Shown here in pieces: positions 18,401 to 25,527 of a stretch of 64,000 nt of DNA. The translations under genes were made by a program, and so were the position numbers. The notes below the pieces were generated by a model that did not search any database, was not told the origin of the DNA, and was given only the letters and a program-made list of their open reading frames with translations. Source of the stretch: UBA2336 sp964404445 (GTDB lineage Bacteria > Bacteroidota > Bacteroidia > Cytophagales > Cyclobacteriaceae); the NCBI GenBank assembly GCA_964404445.1, contig CAYOJW010000003.1, forward strand, positions 558,001 through 622,000. The letters are read 5' to 3'. Each line of letters starts with the position of its first letter. The stretch's first letter is position 1.

Positions 18401-19824
18401 TTGAACATTTTTCCTTCAATTCCGACTAACGACAGAATGGGTAGATAAACAATCAGGATAATAATTTGCCCGAATGCAGCAGAGCTCATGATTTTTGAAG
18501 CCGAACTATGCACACGATCGTCCATTTCGCGTTGCGTGAGCCGCGTGGTTATGGTCGATAAGCCTAACTGGTGCAGTGTGGCTTCGACAATGATAACCGC
18601 GCCATCCACAATCAACCCGAAGTCGATGGCGCCTAAACTCATCAGGTTGCCCGATACGCCAAATACATTCATGAGCGCAACCGCAAACAACATCGACAAC
18701 GGAATAACCGAAGCTACAATAAGTCCGCCCCGTAAATTGCCTAAGAATAAAACCAATACGGCAATAATAATGAGAGCGCCCTCGATCAGGTTGTTGCGCA
18801 CCGTGTGGATGGCACGTTTCACCAAACCACTGCGTTCCTGAAAGGCGTGAATAGTTAAGCCTTCGGGTAATGTTTTTTCGATTTGTGCTACACGTTCTTT
18901 TACACGCTCAACAACCGTGTTTGAATTTTCACCTTTCAACATCAGCACAATGCCTCCGGTTGTTTCGCCCTCGTTGTTGTAGGTCATGGCGCCATAACGG
19001 TTAGCATGGCCAAAGCGAACTTCGGCTAAGTGCGAGATTAAAATAGGTATGCCGTTGCTTGAATTACGGACAACAATTTTTTCGATGTCCGAAACAGAAG
19101 AGATCAACCCTTCGCTGCGGATGAAATACGCATTTGGTTTTTTATCGATGTAAGCACCGCCTGTATTCTGGTTATTTTGTTCAAGCGCGGTAAACAGTTC
19201 GGGTATGCTAATGTTGTAACTGCGCAGCTTATCGGGATCGACCGCTATTTCATATTGTTTCAGAAAACCGCCATAGCTTGCTACATCGGCTACACCGGGT
19301 GTACCGAGCAACTGCCTGCGTACGATCCAGTCTTGTATGGTGCGCAATTCGGTGGCGCTGTATGTATTTTCATAACCTTCTTTCGGGCGGATGATGTACT
19401 GATAAATTTCACCCAACCCGGTGGTTACGGGTGCCATTTCGGGTGAGCCAACGCCTGCCGGTATCTGGGCGATTACGGCATTTAACCGTTCGTTTACCTG
19501 CTGCCGTGCCCAGTAAATGTCGGTAGCTTCTGTAAATACAATGGTAACAACCGAAAGACCGAAGCGTGAAAAACTCCTGATCTCTTCAATGCCCGGAATG
19601 GTGGCCATGGTTTGCTCGACCGGAAACGTAACTAAGCGTTCAATATCCAATGCCGACTGCGAAGGTGCAGCCGTAATAACCTGTACCTGGTTGTTGGTAA
19701 TATCGGGCACGGCATCAATGGGCAGGTTTACAAGCGAATAGCTTCCCCAGGCAATCAGGGCAACGGTAAACAGGGCTATAATGAGTTTATTGTCGATCGA
19801 AAATCGGATAATCTTATCCAGCAT
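15457..19824 (-). CDS. CusA/CzcA heavy-metal RND pump fused to a TolC-type outer-membrane channel
   Basis: 1455 residues, about 400 longer than an ordinary CzcA. Residues 1 to ~1035 are a complete heavy-metal RND transporter: the TM1 start FSIDNKLIIALFTVALIAWG, two large periplasmic loops, and the TM4 relay GAIDFGLIVDGAVIIVEAT with acidic residues used for proton coupling. A second Met at 1040 (DNA 16707) then opens MAMLALLFAVISVLPAQAQ, which looks like a complete signal peptide, followed by a TolC/CzcC outer-membrane efflux protein (LRDAIDRALKNNKSIEAASLNVA onwards, coiled hairpins) to the end. Such fusions are known in Bacteroidota. Whether the product is cleaved at the internal signal or the second part is also translated separately cannot be told here. 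Confidence 0.9.
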   Translation of the reverse strand: MLDKIIRFSIDNKLIIALFTVALIAWGSYSLVNLPIDAVPDITNNQVQVITAAPSQSALDIERLVTFPVEQTMATIPGIEEIRSFSRFGLSVVTIVFTEATDIYWARQQVNERLNAVIAQIPAGVGSPEMAPVTTGLGEIYQYIIRPKEGYENTYSATELRTIQDWIVRRQLLGTPGVADVASYGGFLKQYEIAVDPDKLRSYNISIPELFTALEQNNQNTGGAYIDKKPNAYFIRSEGLISSVSDIEKIVVRNSSNGIPILISHLAEVRFGHANRYGAMTYNNEGETTGGIVLMLKGENSNTVVERVKERVAQIEKTLPEGLTIHAFQERSGLVKRAIHTVRNNLIEGALIIIAVLVLFLGNLRGGLIVASVIPLSMLFAVALMNVFGVSGNLMSLGAIDFGLIVDGAVIIVEATLHQLGLSTITTRLTQREMDDRVHSSASKIMSSAAFGQIIILIVYLPILSLVGIEGKMFKPMAQTVAFAILGACILSLTYVPMMSALALSKTTGHTENFADRMMKFFHKLYAPVLTFSIRHKFAVVASAVVIFFISLGIFTRLGGEFLPTLEEGDLAIQTRVLTGSSLLYTIDNVQKTADILLQEFPDEVIEAVGKVGTSEIPTDPMPLETCDLIVMLKPKDEWTKAKTLDELIGKMRTKLSDIPGVAHGFQQPIQLRFNELMTGVREDVAVKIFGEDLETLTALSQQIAGIIRTTQGAQDLYLEEVTGLPQIIVGIHRDEVAKYGLNIETINQTLNTAFAGQTAGIVYEGEKRFDLVVRLHTANRQGIEDVQNLFVTTPTGVQVPLNQLADVSFKVGPNQIQREDAKRRIIVGFNVRSRDVAGVVKEIRERIEQEIKFPAGYYPTYGGQFENLQQAQARLSVAVPVALALIFILLFMTFNSAKQSLLIFSAIPMAAIGGVFALVLRGMPFSISAGVGFIALFGVAVLNGIVLIAEFNRLKKEGLTNLEDIVRLGTQVRLRPVLMTAMVASLGFLPMALATSAGAEVQKPLATVVIGGLITSTLLTLVVLPCLYLYFERSSSKKMTVKPMAMLALLFAVISVLPAQAQNQPQPGITLRDAIDRALKNNKSIEAASLNVAYQQQVKRSLTDIGKTNVELMYGQYNSYAREDNNVTITQTIPFPTVFAAQNKLGNSLVKASELQKASAENELVYQVKQVFYHLSYLNTRHQLLKQQDSIFQNFIQATDLRYKTGDARLLEKSTATLQHHEVQNLLIQNQADISIYERMLATLLNSNQPVHIASAEISERVLQVPDSLTNNPQLALLKQQVLVAERERKVTAAKMLPDITGGYFNQTLIDTQRSAGSPDLATKSDRFHGMQIGLAIPLWFGPQTARVKAAGINEQKAQKQYEYNYLLYNNQWQQALQEYTKNKNSITYYQTSALQNAELMLKQSALAFTNGEIGYTEYWLAIRNVMQLRENYLNSLNQLNQSVINLEFLAGIQ

Positions 19825-19935
19825 AGTGGTAAAATCTATAAATGAAAAAAAGGACGGATAGCATCAGTCTTCAGGCTGAACAACAACCTGTTACGTTTTG
19901 CATCCGGATAATAAAACCTGAAAGGGAAGGAGCGG

Positions 19936-20313
19936 TTAGGCTCTTGGCGGCTGGAAAATAACGTTGGTAATGCCTGATGTAAAAGTAATCGTATAGAACG
20001 ACTGGCATTTTACCGGGGTATCGTCAAGGTTAGCGTTTATGGTTTGATGTTGCGGTGCAATAAAAACTACCGTGGTTGCGCAGGTGTGATCTTTAAACGG
20101 AAGTTTGGCGTGAAACGGGTCTTTCTGCTGATTTTGCTCATCACCGTAGTGCAGTTCAAGAAAATCGATAAGCGAGAGGCCATCACCCGAGCGGTGCATT
20201 AAGTAATGCTCGATCAGGTTAGGGATTTTGGCAATTTCGCACATATCCATGTTGGGGATCGTGAGTTCGGTTACGAACAAACACAAGATACCGATGGACA
20301 CATACTTTCTCAT
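19936..20313 (-). CDS. Small exported protein upstream of metal-efflux genes, unknown
   Basis: 125 residues from MRKYVSIGILCLFVTELT, giving a signal peptide; the frame extends 22 codons further upstream but that part overlaps probable promoter sequence. The mature part contains LIEHYLMHRSGDGLSLIDFLELHYGDE and FKDHTCATT, with several His, one Cys pair and acidic residues, possibly metal ligands. It is the first gene of a same-strand group with the CzcA-TolC fusion and the adaptor. Similar short His-containing exported proteins often precede such pumps in this phylum. A periplasmic metal sensor or chaperone is a guess. Confidence 0.6.
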   Translation of the reverse strand: MRKYVSIGILCLFVTELTIPNMDMCEIAKIPNLIEHYLMHRSGDGLSLIDFLELHYGDEQNQQKDPFHAKLPFKDHTCATTVVFIAPQHQTINANLDDTPVKCQSFYTITFTSGITNVIFQPPRA

Positions 20314-20431
20314 GGCGCCAAATATAGAAAAAACCTGAAATACAGTTGCGCGAATACCGAACAGTTGATAGGCATTCAAATGAGCTTTTTTACCCTCGTT
20401 TCTGTTAAAAATTCAATATTTTATAAAAACA

Positions 20432-20446
20432 GGTTAAAAATTAACC
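20432..20446. promoter_or_regulatory. Palindrome upstream of glutamine synthetase
   Basis: GGTTAAAAATTAACC is a perfect 6+3+6 inverted repeat, about 20 bp before a TAGTTTTG element (20467-20474) that matches the Bacteroidota -7 box TAnnTTTG. No good -33 box accompanies it. It could be a nitrogen-responsive operator; this is unproven. Confidence 0.35.
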
Positions 20447-20504
20447 CTATCAAATAAAAAATTACATAGTTTTGATGCCGTACACACTAAATAACAACCA
20501 CTTT

Positions 20505-22667
20505 ATGGCGCACTTACGCTTTCGGGCTTTAGAACAGCTCAACAACAGGCCGAAAATTCATGTTGAAACCCCTTCGGCCAAAGCTTCAGAATTTTTTGGG
20601 GAAGACACATTCGGGCTGACACAGATGAAAGCCACGCTTTCGTCTGATGTATTTAAACAGGTTAGCCAGGCCATTAAAAACGGGGCAAAGGTAGATACCG
20701 TAACTGCCGATGCCGTAGCCGTGGCGGCAAAGTCATGGGCCTTGTCGAAAGGTGCTACCCACTTCACGCACTGGTTTCAGCCGCTTACGGGCGGAACAGC
20801 CGAGAAACACGATGCTTTCTTTGATGGTTTGGCCGGTATCGAAAAATTTAAAGGCAGCGAGCTGGTTCAGCAAGAGCCTGATGCGTCATCGTTTCCGAAC
20901 GGTGGTATTCGCAGTACGTTTGAAGCACGCGGTTATACCGCCTGGGATCCTTCATCGCCTATGTTTATTTATGGCAAAACGTTATGTATTCCTACAATAT
21001 TTGTTTCCTATACCGGTGAGTTGCTCGATGCCAAAGGCCCGTTGTTAAAGGCTTTGCTGGCGGTTGATAAGGCTGCCGTAAAAGTTTGCCAGTTGTTTGA
21101 TAAGGACATTCAAAAAGTAAATGCATCGTTGGGATGCGAGCAGGAATATTTTGTGGTAGATGAAGCCTTGTACAATGCCCGTCCGGATTTGGTTTTGGGT
21201 GGTCGTACGGTGTTTGGCCATTCGCCTGCCCGTGGTCAGCAATTAGAAGATCATTATTTTGGTTCAATCCCGCAGCGCGTGTATGATTTCATGAAAGAAT
21301 TTGAAATCGAAGCATGGAAGTTGGGCATACCGTTGCGTACCCGCCATAATGAAGTGGCGCCAAGCCAGTTTGAGGTTGCTCCTTTGTTTGAAGAAGTAAA
21401 CGTAGCCAACGACCACAACCAGTTGTTGATGGATTTGATGGTGCGTGTATCGGAAAAGCATAGCCTGAAAGTGTTGTTCCACGAAAAACCTTTTGCCGGT
21501 GTTAATGGAAGCGGCAAGCACAACAACTGGTCGCTGATTACCGATACAGGCGTTAACCTGTTTGCGCCCTCCAGTAGCGCACGCGATAATTTAATGTTCC
21601 TTACCTTCTTTGTAACAACCGTAAAAGCAGTTCATGAACATGCCGATTTGTTACGCGCCAGCATTGCTACGGCCGGTAACGATTTCCGTCTGGGAGCGAA
21701 CGAAGCACCTCCGGCTATTATGTCAACCTTTTTGGGTTCGCAAATGAGTGCCGTGCTCGATGAGTTAGAGAAAAACGGGAACATCAAAATCGAGAAGGGC
21801 GACAATATGTATATGAAGCTGGGTATCGACCGTATTCCTGAAATCATTTTGGATAATACTGACCGTAACCGTACATCACCGTTTGCCTTTACCGGAAATA
21901 AATTTGAGTTCCGCGCGGTAGGCTCAAGTGATAATTGCGCTACCGCCATGACGGTGCTGAACCTGATCGTGGCCGATCAGCTTACGTTGTTCTTCGATGC
22001 CGTTGAAAAAGAAATCGAAAAAGGTACTGAAAAACGATTGGCTATTGTAAACATCCTGCGGAAGTACATTAAAGAATCGAAATCGATACGGTTTGAAGGC
22101 GATGGATATTCCGATGCGTGGGTGAAAGAAGCCGCCAAGCGTGGCCTGTCAAACAAGAAAAACTCAGTAGATGCCATCGATGCTTACTTAGCGCCCAAAT
22201 CGGTTAAGATTTTTGAAAAGCACAACGTGCTAACGCATAAAGAATTAGAAGCACGTCAGGAAATCAGGTACGAAAGCTACATTAAGAAGGTGCAGATCGA
22301 GGCACGTGTAATGGGCGACCTCGCGATTAACCACATTATACCTACGGCTATTGCGTATCAAAATAAACTGATTGTCAACGCCAATGGCTTAAAAGGATTG
22401 GGTATTGACAATAAGGCAGTTGTAAAAACTATTAAAGAAATTTCGGGTTACATCGAAACCATTAAAAGCAGTGTACACAATATGGTAGAAGAGCGTAAAC
22501 GCCTGAACAAACTTACCGATACCTATAAGCGTGCGGTGGGGTACTGCCAAAACATAAAAGAGCGTTATTTCGATGAAATACGCTACGCGGTTGATCATTT
22601 AGAATTATTGGTTGACGATGAAGACTGGCCGCTTGTAAAATACCGGGAACTTTTGTTCCTTCGCTAA
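20505..22667 (+). CDS. glnN: Glutamine synthetase type III
   Basis: About 720 residues, the length of GSIII (GlnN), the large dodecameric ammonia-assimilating enzyme common in Bacteroidota. It makes glutamine from glutamate, ammonia and ATP. Landmarks are FGEDTFGLTQMK, the catalytic-core stretch GCEQEYFVVDEALY, RHNEVAPSQFEVAPLFEEVNVA, NGSGKHNNWS and the GSIII-specific C-terminal helical extension (VHNMVEERKRLNKL). I prefer the Met at 20505 (MAHLRFRALEQLNN), because a TAnnTTTG box at 20467 would place transcription start after the earlier ATG at 20475; that ATG remains possible. A strong terminator follows. Monocistronic. Confidence 0.95.
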   Translation: MAHLRFRALEQLNNRPKIHVETPSAKASEFFGEDTFGLTQMKATLSSDVFKQVSQAIKNGAKVDTVTADAVAVAAKSWALSKGATHFTHWFQPLTGGTAEKHDAFFDGLAGIEKFKGSELVQQEPDASSFPNGGIRSTFEARGYTAWDPSSPMFIYGKTLCIPTIFVSYTGELLDAKGPLLKALLAVDKAAVKVCQLFDKDIQKVNASLGCEQEYFVVDEALYNARPDLVLGGRTVFGHSPARGQQLEDHYFGSIPQRVYDFMKEFEIEAWKLGIPLRTRHNEVAPSQFEVAPLFEEVNVANDHNQLLMDLMVRVSEKHSLKVLFHEKPFAGVNGSGKHNNWSLITDTGVNLFAPSSSARDNLMFLTFFVTTVKAVHEHADLLRASIATAGNDFRLGANEAPPAIMSTFLGSQMSAVLDELEKNGNIKIEKGDNMYMKLGIDRIPEIILDNTDRNRTSPFAFTGNKFEFRAVGSSDNCATAMTVLNLIVADQLTLFFDAVEKEIEKGTEKRLAIVNILRKYIKESKSIRFEGDGYSDAWVKEAAKRGLSNKKNSVDAIDAYLAPKSVKIFEKHNVLTHKELEARQEIRYESYIKKVQIEARVMGDLAINHIIPTAIAYQNKLIVNANGLKGLGIDNKAVVKTIKEISGYIETIKSSVHNMVEERKRLNKLTDTYKRAVGYCQNIKERYFDEIRYAVDHLELLVDDEDWPLVKYRELLFLR

Positions 22668-22696
22668 GTAATTTACCTAAACCTAACCTAAGAAGA

Positions 22697-22727
22697 GGCG
22701 GATTGTTGCAAAACAATCCGCCTTTTT
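22697..22727 (+). terminator. Intrinsic terminator of glnN
   Basis: 11-bp perfect stem GGCGGATTGTT / AACAATCCGCC with a GCAA tetraloop, followed directly by TTTTT. Confidence 0.92.
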
Positions 22728-22785
22728 GTTGCCATCCCAACCCAGTGCAGCAATCCCCTTTGTTTGATTCTTTCTACCGATTGAT

Positions 22786-22896
22786 TCCCCTCACCCTAAA
22801 TCAAATTTATTTACCGATTACTTGCCTCATACCCTCTCCCCGGGGAGAGGGCAGGCCAGTAGGATTCATAAAATGAATTATAATTGGGTGAGGGGA
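22786..22896. repeat. Nested inverted repeat with a 20-bp perfect palindrome
   Basis: Outer arms TCCCCTCACCC and GGGTGAGGGGA (11 bp, perfect) enclose about 90 bp. Inside, at 22832-22851, lies the palindrome CCCTCTCCCCGGGGAGAGGG. No ORF lies inside. It sits between the glnN terminator and the M28 peptidase gene. Confidence 0.75.
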
Positions 22897-22945
22897 AATA
22901 ACACGATTTTCGTAAGTTGAACTCTGATTAAACTCAATTTAGATT

Positions 22946-24418
22946 ATGAAAAAACTGTTTACCAGCATACTGGCGCTGTCATTTGCAGTATCCGCCATAG
23001 CACAACAAAACCCGGTAGAGGAAGTAAAACGCCTGATTACAAAAGAAGATGCCGAAGCCCACTTAACCTTTCTCGCTGCCGATGAAATGCGCGGGCGCGA
23101 TACCGGCTCGCCTGAAATCGACATTGCCGCAAATTACATTGCCGCTCATTTTAAACAGTGGGGTATTAAGCCTGCACCGGGCACTGTAAATTATTTTCAG
23201 AAGGTTGAACTTCAGAAAACATACCCGGTAACCACACTCGACTTCACGCTCGACAAGCATACGTTTAAAGTGAAAGACGATGTTATTAAAGTAGCGGGTG
23301 GCGATGCAACCGTTTCGGGCGAAGTGGTTTTTGTTGGCTACGGCTCCAAAACCGACTTTGAAAAAGGAAAAGTAAAAGGGAAAATTGTGGTGGCCTTTAG
23401 CGGAACAGCCGATGAGAACAACGTTATGGCGGCTCTTGTAAACCGCACCGCTAAAAACGCACTTGCCAAAGAATATGGCGCTCTTGCATTAGTCGAAATT
23501 TTAGCCGTACCCAATTTGCCCTGGGGCGCTATTGTAAACTATTTGCACAAACCAACCATAGGTCTGAAACAGGATGAAGCCCTGCCGCACATTTGGATAA
23601 AGAACAGCGAAGCAGCCGCACTTACAACCCTGAAAGAAAAAAAGAAATCAACAGGCAGTATAACCATCAGCGGGTCAAAGACCGATGCCATTCCGGCTAA
23701 AAACGTTGCGGGCGTGGTTGAAGGAACCGATCCTGTTTTAAAGAACGAATACATTGTTGTTTCGGCACACTACGACCATGTTGGGGTAACACCAAAAGCC
23801 GATAAGTCCGACTCGATTTACAACGGTGCGCGCGACAACGCCATCGGTACGGTTGGCCTGATGGAAACAGCACGTTTCTTTGCGCAATATCCGCAAAAGC
23901 GTTCGGTATTGTTTCTGGCATTAACAGCCGAAGAGAAGGGTTTGTTAGGCAGCTCATGGTATGCAGGGCATCCGCTCGTTCCGTTGAAGCAAACGGTATT
24001 TAATTTTAATTGCGATGGGGCAGGGTATAACGATACATCCATTGCCACGGTAATCGGGTTAGAGCGTACCACGGCCGGACCTGAAATTGAAAAAGCGTGC
24101 GAAACGTTTGGTATCAAGGCAGCACTTGATCCTGTTCCGGAACAAAATCTCTACGAACGTTCAGATAATTACAACTTTGCTGTAAAAGGTGTACCGGCTA
24201 TTGACTTTGCACCCGGCATTAAAGCGTTCGATGCCGAACTTAACAAATACTATCACCAGCCTGCCGATGAAGTAAGCTCGCTTGATTTTGACTACCTCGA
24301 AAAATATTACCGGGCTTATGTTTACACTAACTATTTGCTGGCCAATATGCCCCAGGCCCCGACATGGAAAGCAGGCGATAAGTTTGAGGTAGCAGCGAAG
24401 AAGTTGTACGCTAAATAA
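22946..24418 (+). CDS. M28 family zinc aminopeptidase, secreted
   Basis: 490 residues with a signal peptide (MKKLFTSILALSFAVSAIAQ). A PA-like insert lies around 100-240. The M28 zinc ligands are in order: HYDHVG, GARDNAIG, the catalytic/ligand pair in LTAEEKGLLGS, NCDGAG and YHQPADEVSSLDFD. All five ligand positions are visible, so it should be active on peptides in the periplasm or outside the cell. Monocistronic between repeat elements. Confidence 0.92.
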   Translation: MKKLFTSILALSFAVSAIAQQNPVEEVKRLITKEDAEAHLTFLAADEMRGRDTGSPEIDIAANYIAAHFKQWGIKPAPGTVNYFQKVELQKTYPVTTLDFTLDKHTFKVKDDVIKVAGGDATVSGEVVFVGYGSKTDFEKGKVKGKIVVAFSGTADENNVMAALVNRTAKNALAKEYGALALVEILAVPNLPWGAIVNYLHKPTIGLKQDEALPHIWIKNSEAAALTTLKEKKKSTGSITISGSKTDAIPAKNVAGVVEGTDPVLKNEYIVVSAHYDHVGVTPKADKSDSIYNGARDNAIGTVGLMETARFFAQYPQKRSVLFLALTAEEKGLLGSSWYAGHPLVPLKQTVFNFNCDGAGYNDTSIATVIGLERTTAGPEIEKACETFGIKAALDPVPEQNLYERSDNYNFAVKGVPAIDFAPGIKAFDAELNKYYHQPADEVSSLDFDYLEKYYRAYVYTNYLLANMPQAPTWKAGDKFEVAAKKLYAK

Positions 24419-24431
24419 AATCTCACTATAA

Positions 24432-24465
24432 ACCATAGCCCACGGTTTAAACCGTGGGCTATGGT
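24432..24465. repeat. 34-bp perfect palindrome
   Basis: The sequence from 24432 to 24465 is its own exact reverse complement, centred on GGTTT/AAACC, with ACCATAGCCC at one end. There is no T-run, so it is less likely to be a simple terminator than an intergenic repeat element. It follows the M28 gene by 13 bp. Confidence 0.85.
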
Positions 24466-24498
24466 GGAAAGAAAACAATCCAAAACCGCATACAATAA

Positions 24499-25020
24499 AT
24501 GAGGTTTCTATTTACAGCATTGATAGTTTTGGTATTTGGGCAATTGTGGTCGCAATCAGTGGACGATTATGTAAAGAAAATCGAGGAACTAAGAATTAAA
24601 GGAAAGCTGACTACAAAATCTTCCACCGACAAGACAATTGTTGGTTCTGTTACAGCATATTATAACAAGGATTCACTTGTGCTGATCAATAGTTTAACAG
24701 ACGCGGAAGAAGCCGGGACTGAGTTATTGTATTTTTATAAGGATGACATTCTCAAAAAAGTGTTCATAATAAGCGCTTCTTTCGACTCCAATAAAGACTG
24801 GACAGGCTATTATTCTCGACATAAATCTCTTGATAAATGCTATACATGTCATGGTGAAAGAAGATGTATTATAACCGAGGTTGTATTTAATTCCAAGCCG
24901 ACAGTCGCGACAACCGGAAGTAAAAAAATAAGAGAACTGACTCAGGCAGAGAAAGAAGAAATGTTAATGGGATTACAGAGGACAAGTGATGAATTAAGGG
25001 TTCTTGTAAAGGAACTTTAA
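24499..25020 (+). CDS. Exported protein with a CxxCH motif, unknown
   Basis: 173 residues with a signal peptide (MRFLFTALIVLVFGQLWSQ). The mature protein has mixed strands and helices, with CYTCHGERRC near residue 114. A single CxxCH could bind haem, or the three Cys could bind metal, but no cytochrome fold is evident. Base composition is more A/T-rich than in the flanking M28 gene, and it sits at the edge of the accessory patch 24.4-27.1 kb. No family recognised. Confidence 0.55.
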   Translation: MRFLFTALIVLVFGQLWSQSVDDYVKKIEELRIKGKLTTKSSTDKTIVGSVTAYYNKDSLVLINSLTDAEEAGTELLYFYKDDILKKVFIISASFDSNKDWTGYYSRHKSLDKCYTCHGERRCIITEVVFNSKPTVATTGSKKIRELTQAEKEEMLMGLQRTSDELRVLVKEL

Positions 25021-25026
25021 ACATGA

Positions 25027-25302
25027 GCGGATCGCCTTATAGCGCAAAGCCAACGTAAGGTTAGTGGATTGTTGAAGTTTGTGATATGGCAAGAATCGAA
25101 AGATCAGATAGCATATTGTGGACTATCATGCGACTTTAGTGGTGATTTTGAGTACGGGACAATCATTATTATGTATAAACTTAGAATTTTAGGGTGGGAA
25201 GAAGATTTGAATAGAGAGAAGGTTATTATTGACCTAAAGAATTAGCAGAAATTGCGCAGCACACAACAAGATGTATATTCGATGGTGAGTTGACGTTCTA
25301 CA
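25027..25302 (+). pseudogene. Frameshifted remnant of an unknown protein
   Basis: Frame 1 is open from 25027 to the TAG at 25243 and reads like real protein (IAYCGLSCDFSGDFEYG, then LRILGWEEDLNREKVIIDL) but has no plausible start. Shifting by one base at 25239-25241 restores continuing protein-like sequence (ELAEIAQHTTRCIFDGELTFY) to about 25300. This looks like the end of a decayed gene with one lost base. It lies in the 507-base gap before the DUF4143 ATPase. I do not recognise the family. Confidence 0.45.
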
Positions 25303-25327
25303 CGGGAATTTCGTCTCGAAATTCCCG
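25303..25327. other. Perfect 11-bp hairpin
   Basis: CGGGAATTTCG-TCT-CGAAATTCCCG, directly after the decayed frame at 25027-25302. There is no T-run. It may be a remnant terminator or an element boundary. Confidence 0.45.
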
Positions 25328-25439
25328 CCAAACCCCAAACCGAACAAGGGGGTGTTGCACAGCCCCGTTGTGTCAAGTGTCAAAAATCCCAGCGAAAATT
25401 AACCTCAATTGTGGGCTGCAATCATCAGGTTAACAAATA

Positions 25440-25486
25440 TATTGGGCTTAATTTTTTAAATATTATTGTAATTATTGAACCCAATA
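25440..25486. promoter_or_regulatory. Inverted repeat upstream of the DUF4143 ATPase, possible operator
   Basis: TATTGGG (25440-25446) and CCCAATA (25480-25486) face each other across a very A/T-rich spacer, about 40 bp before the ATPase start. The arrangement suits autoregulation, but no regulator is known. Confidence 0.3.
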
Positions 25487-25527
25487 ATTTAAAATTTACC
25501 TAAATTTGATGGTCATAAAGTATAAGA

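Noticed and set aside
25020..25527. Integron cassette with attC site
   Set aside because: Hairpins are present, but I see no paired core sites of attC type and no integrase.
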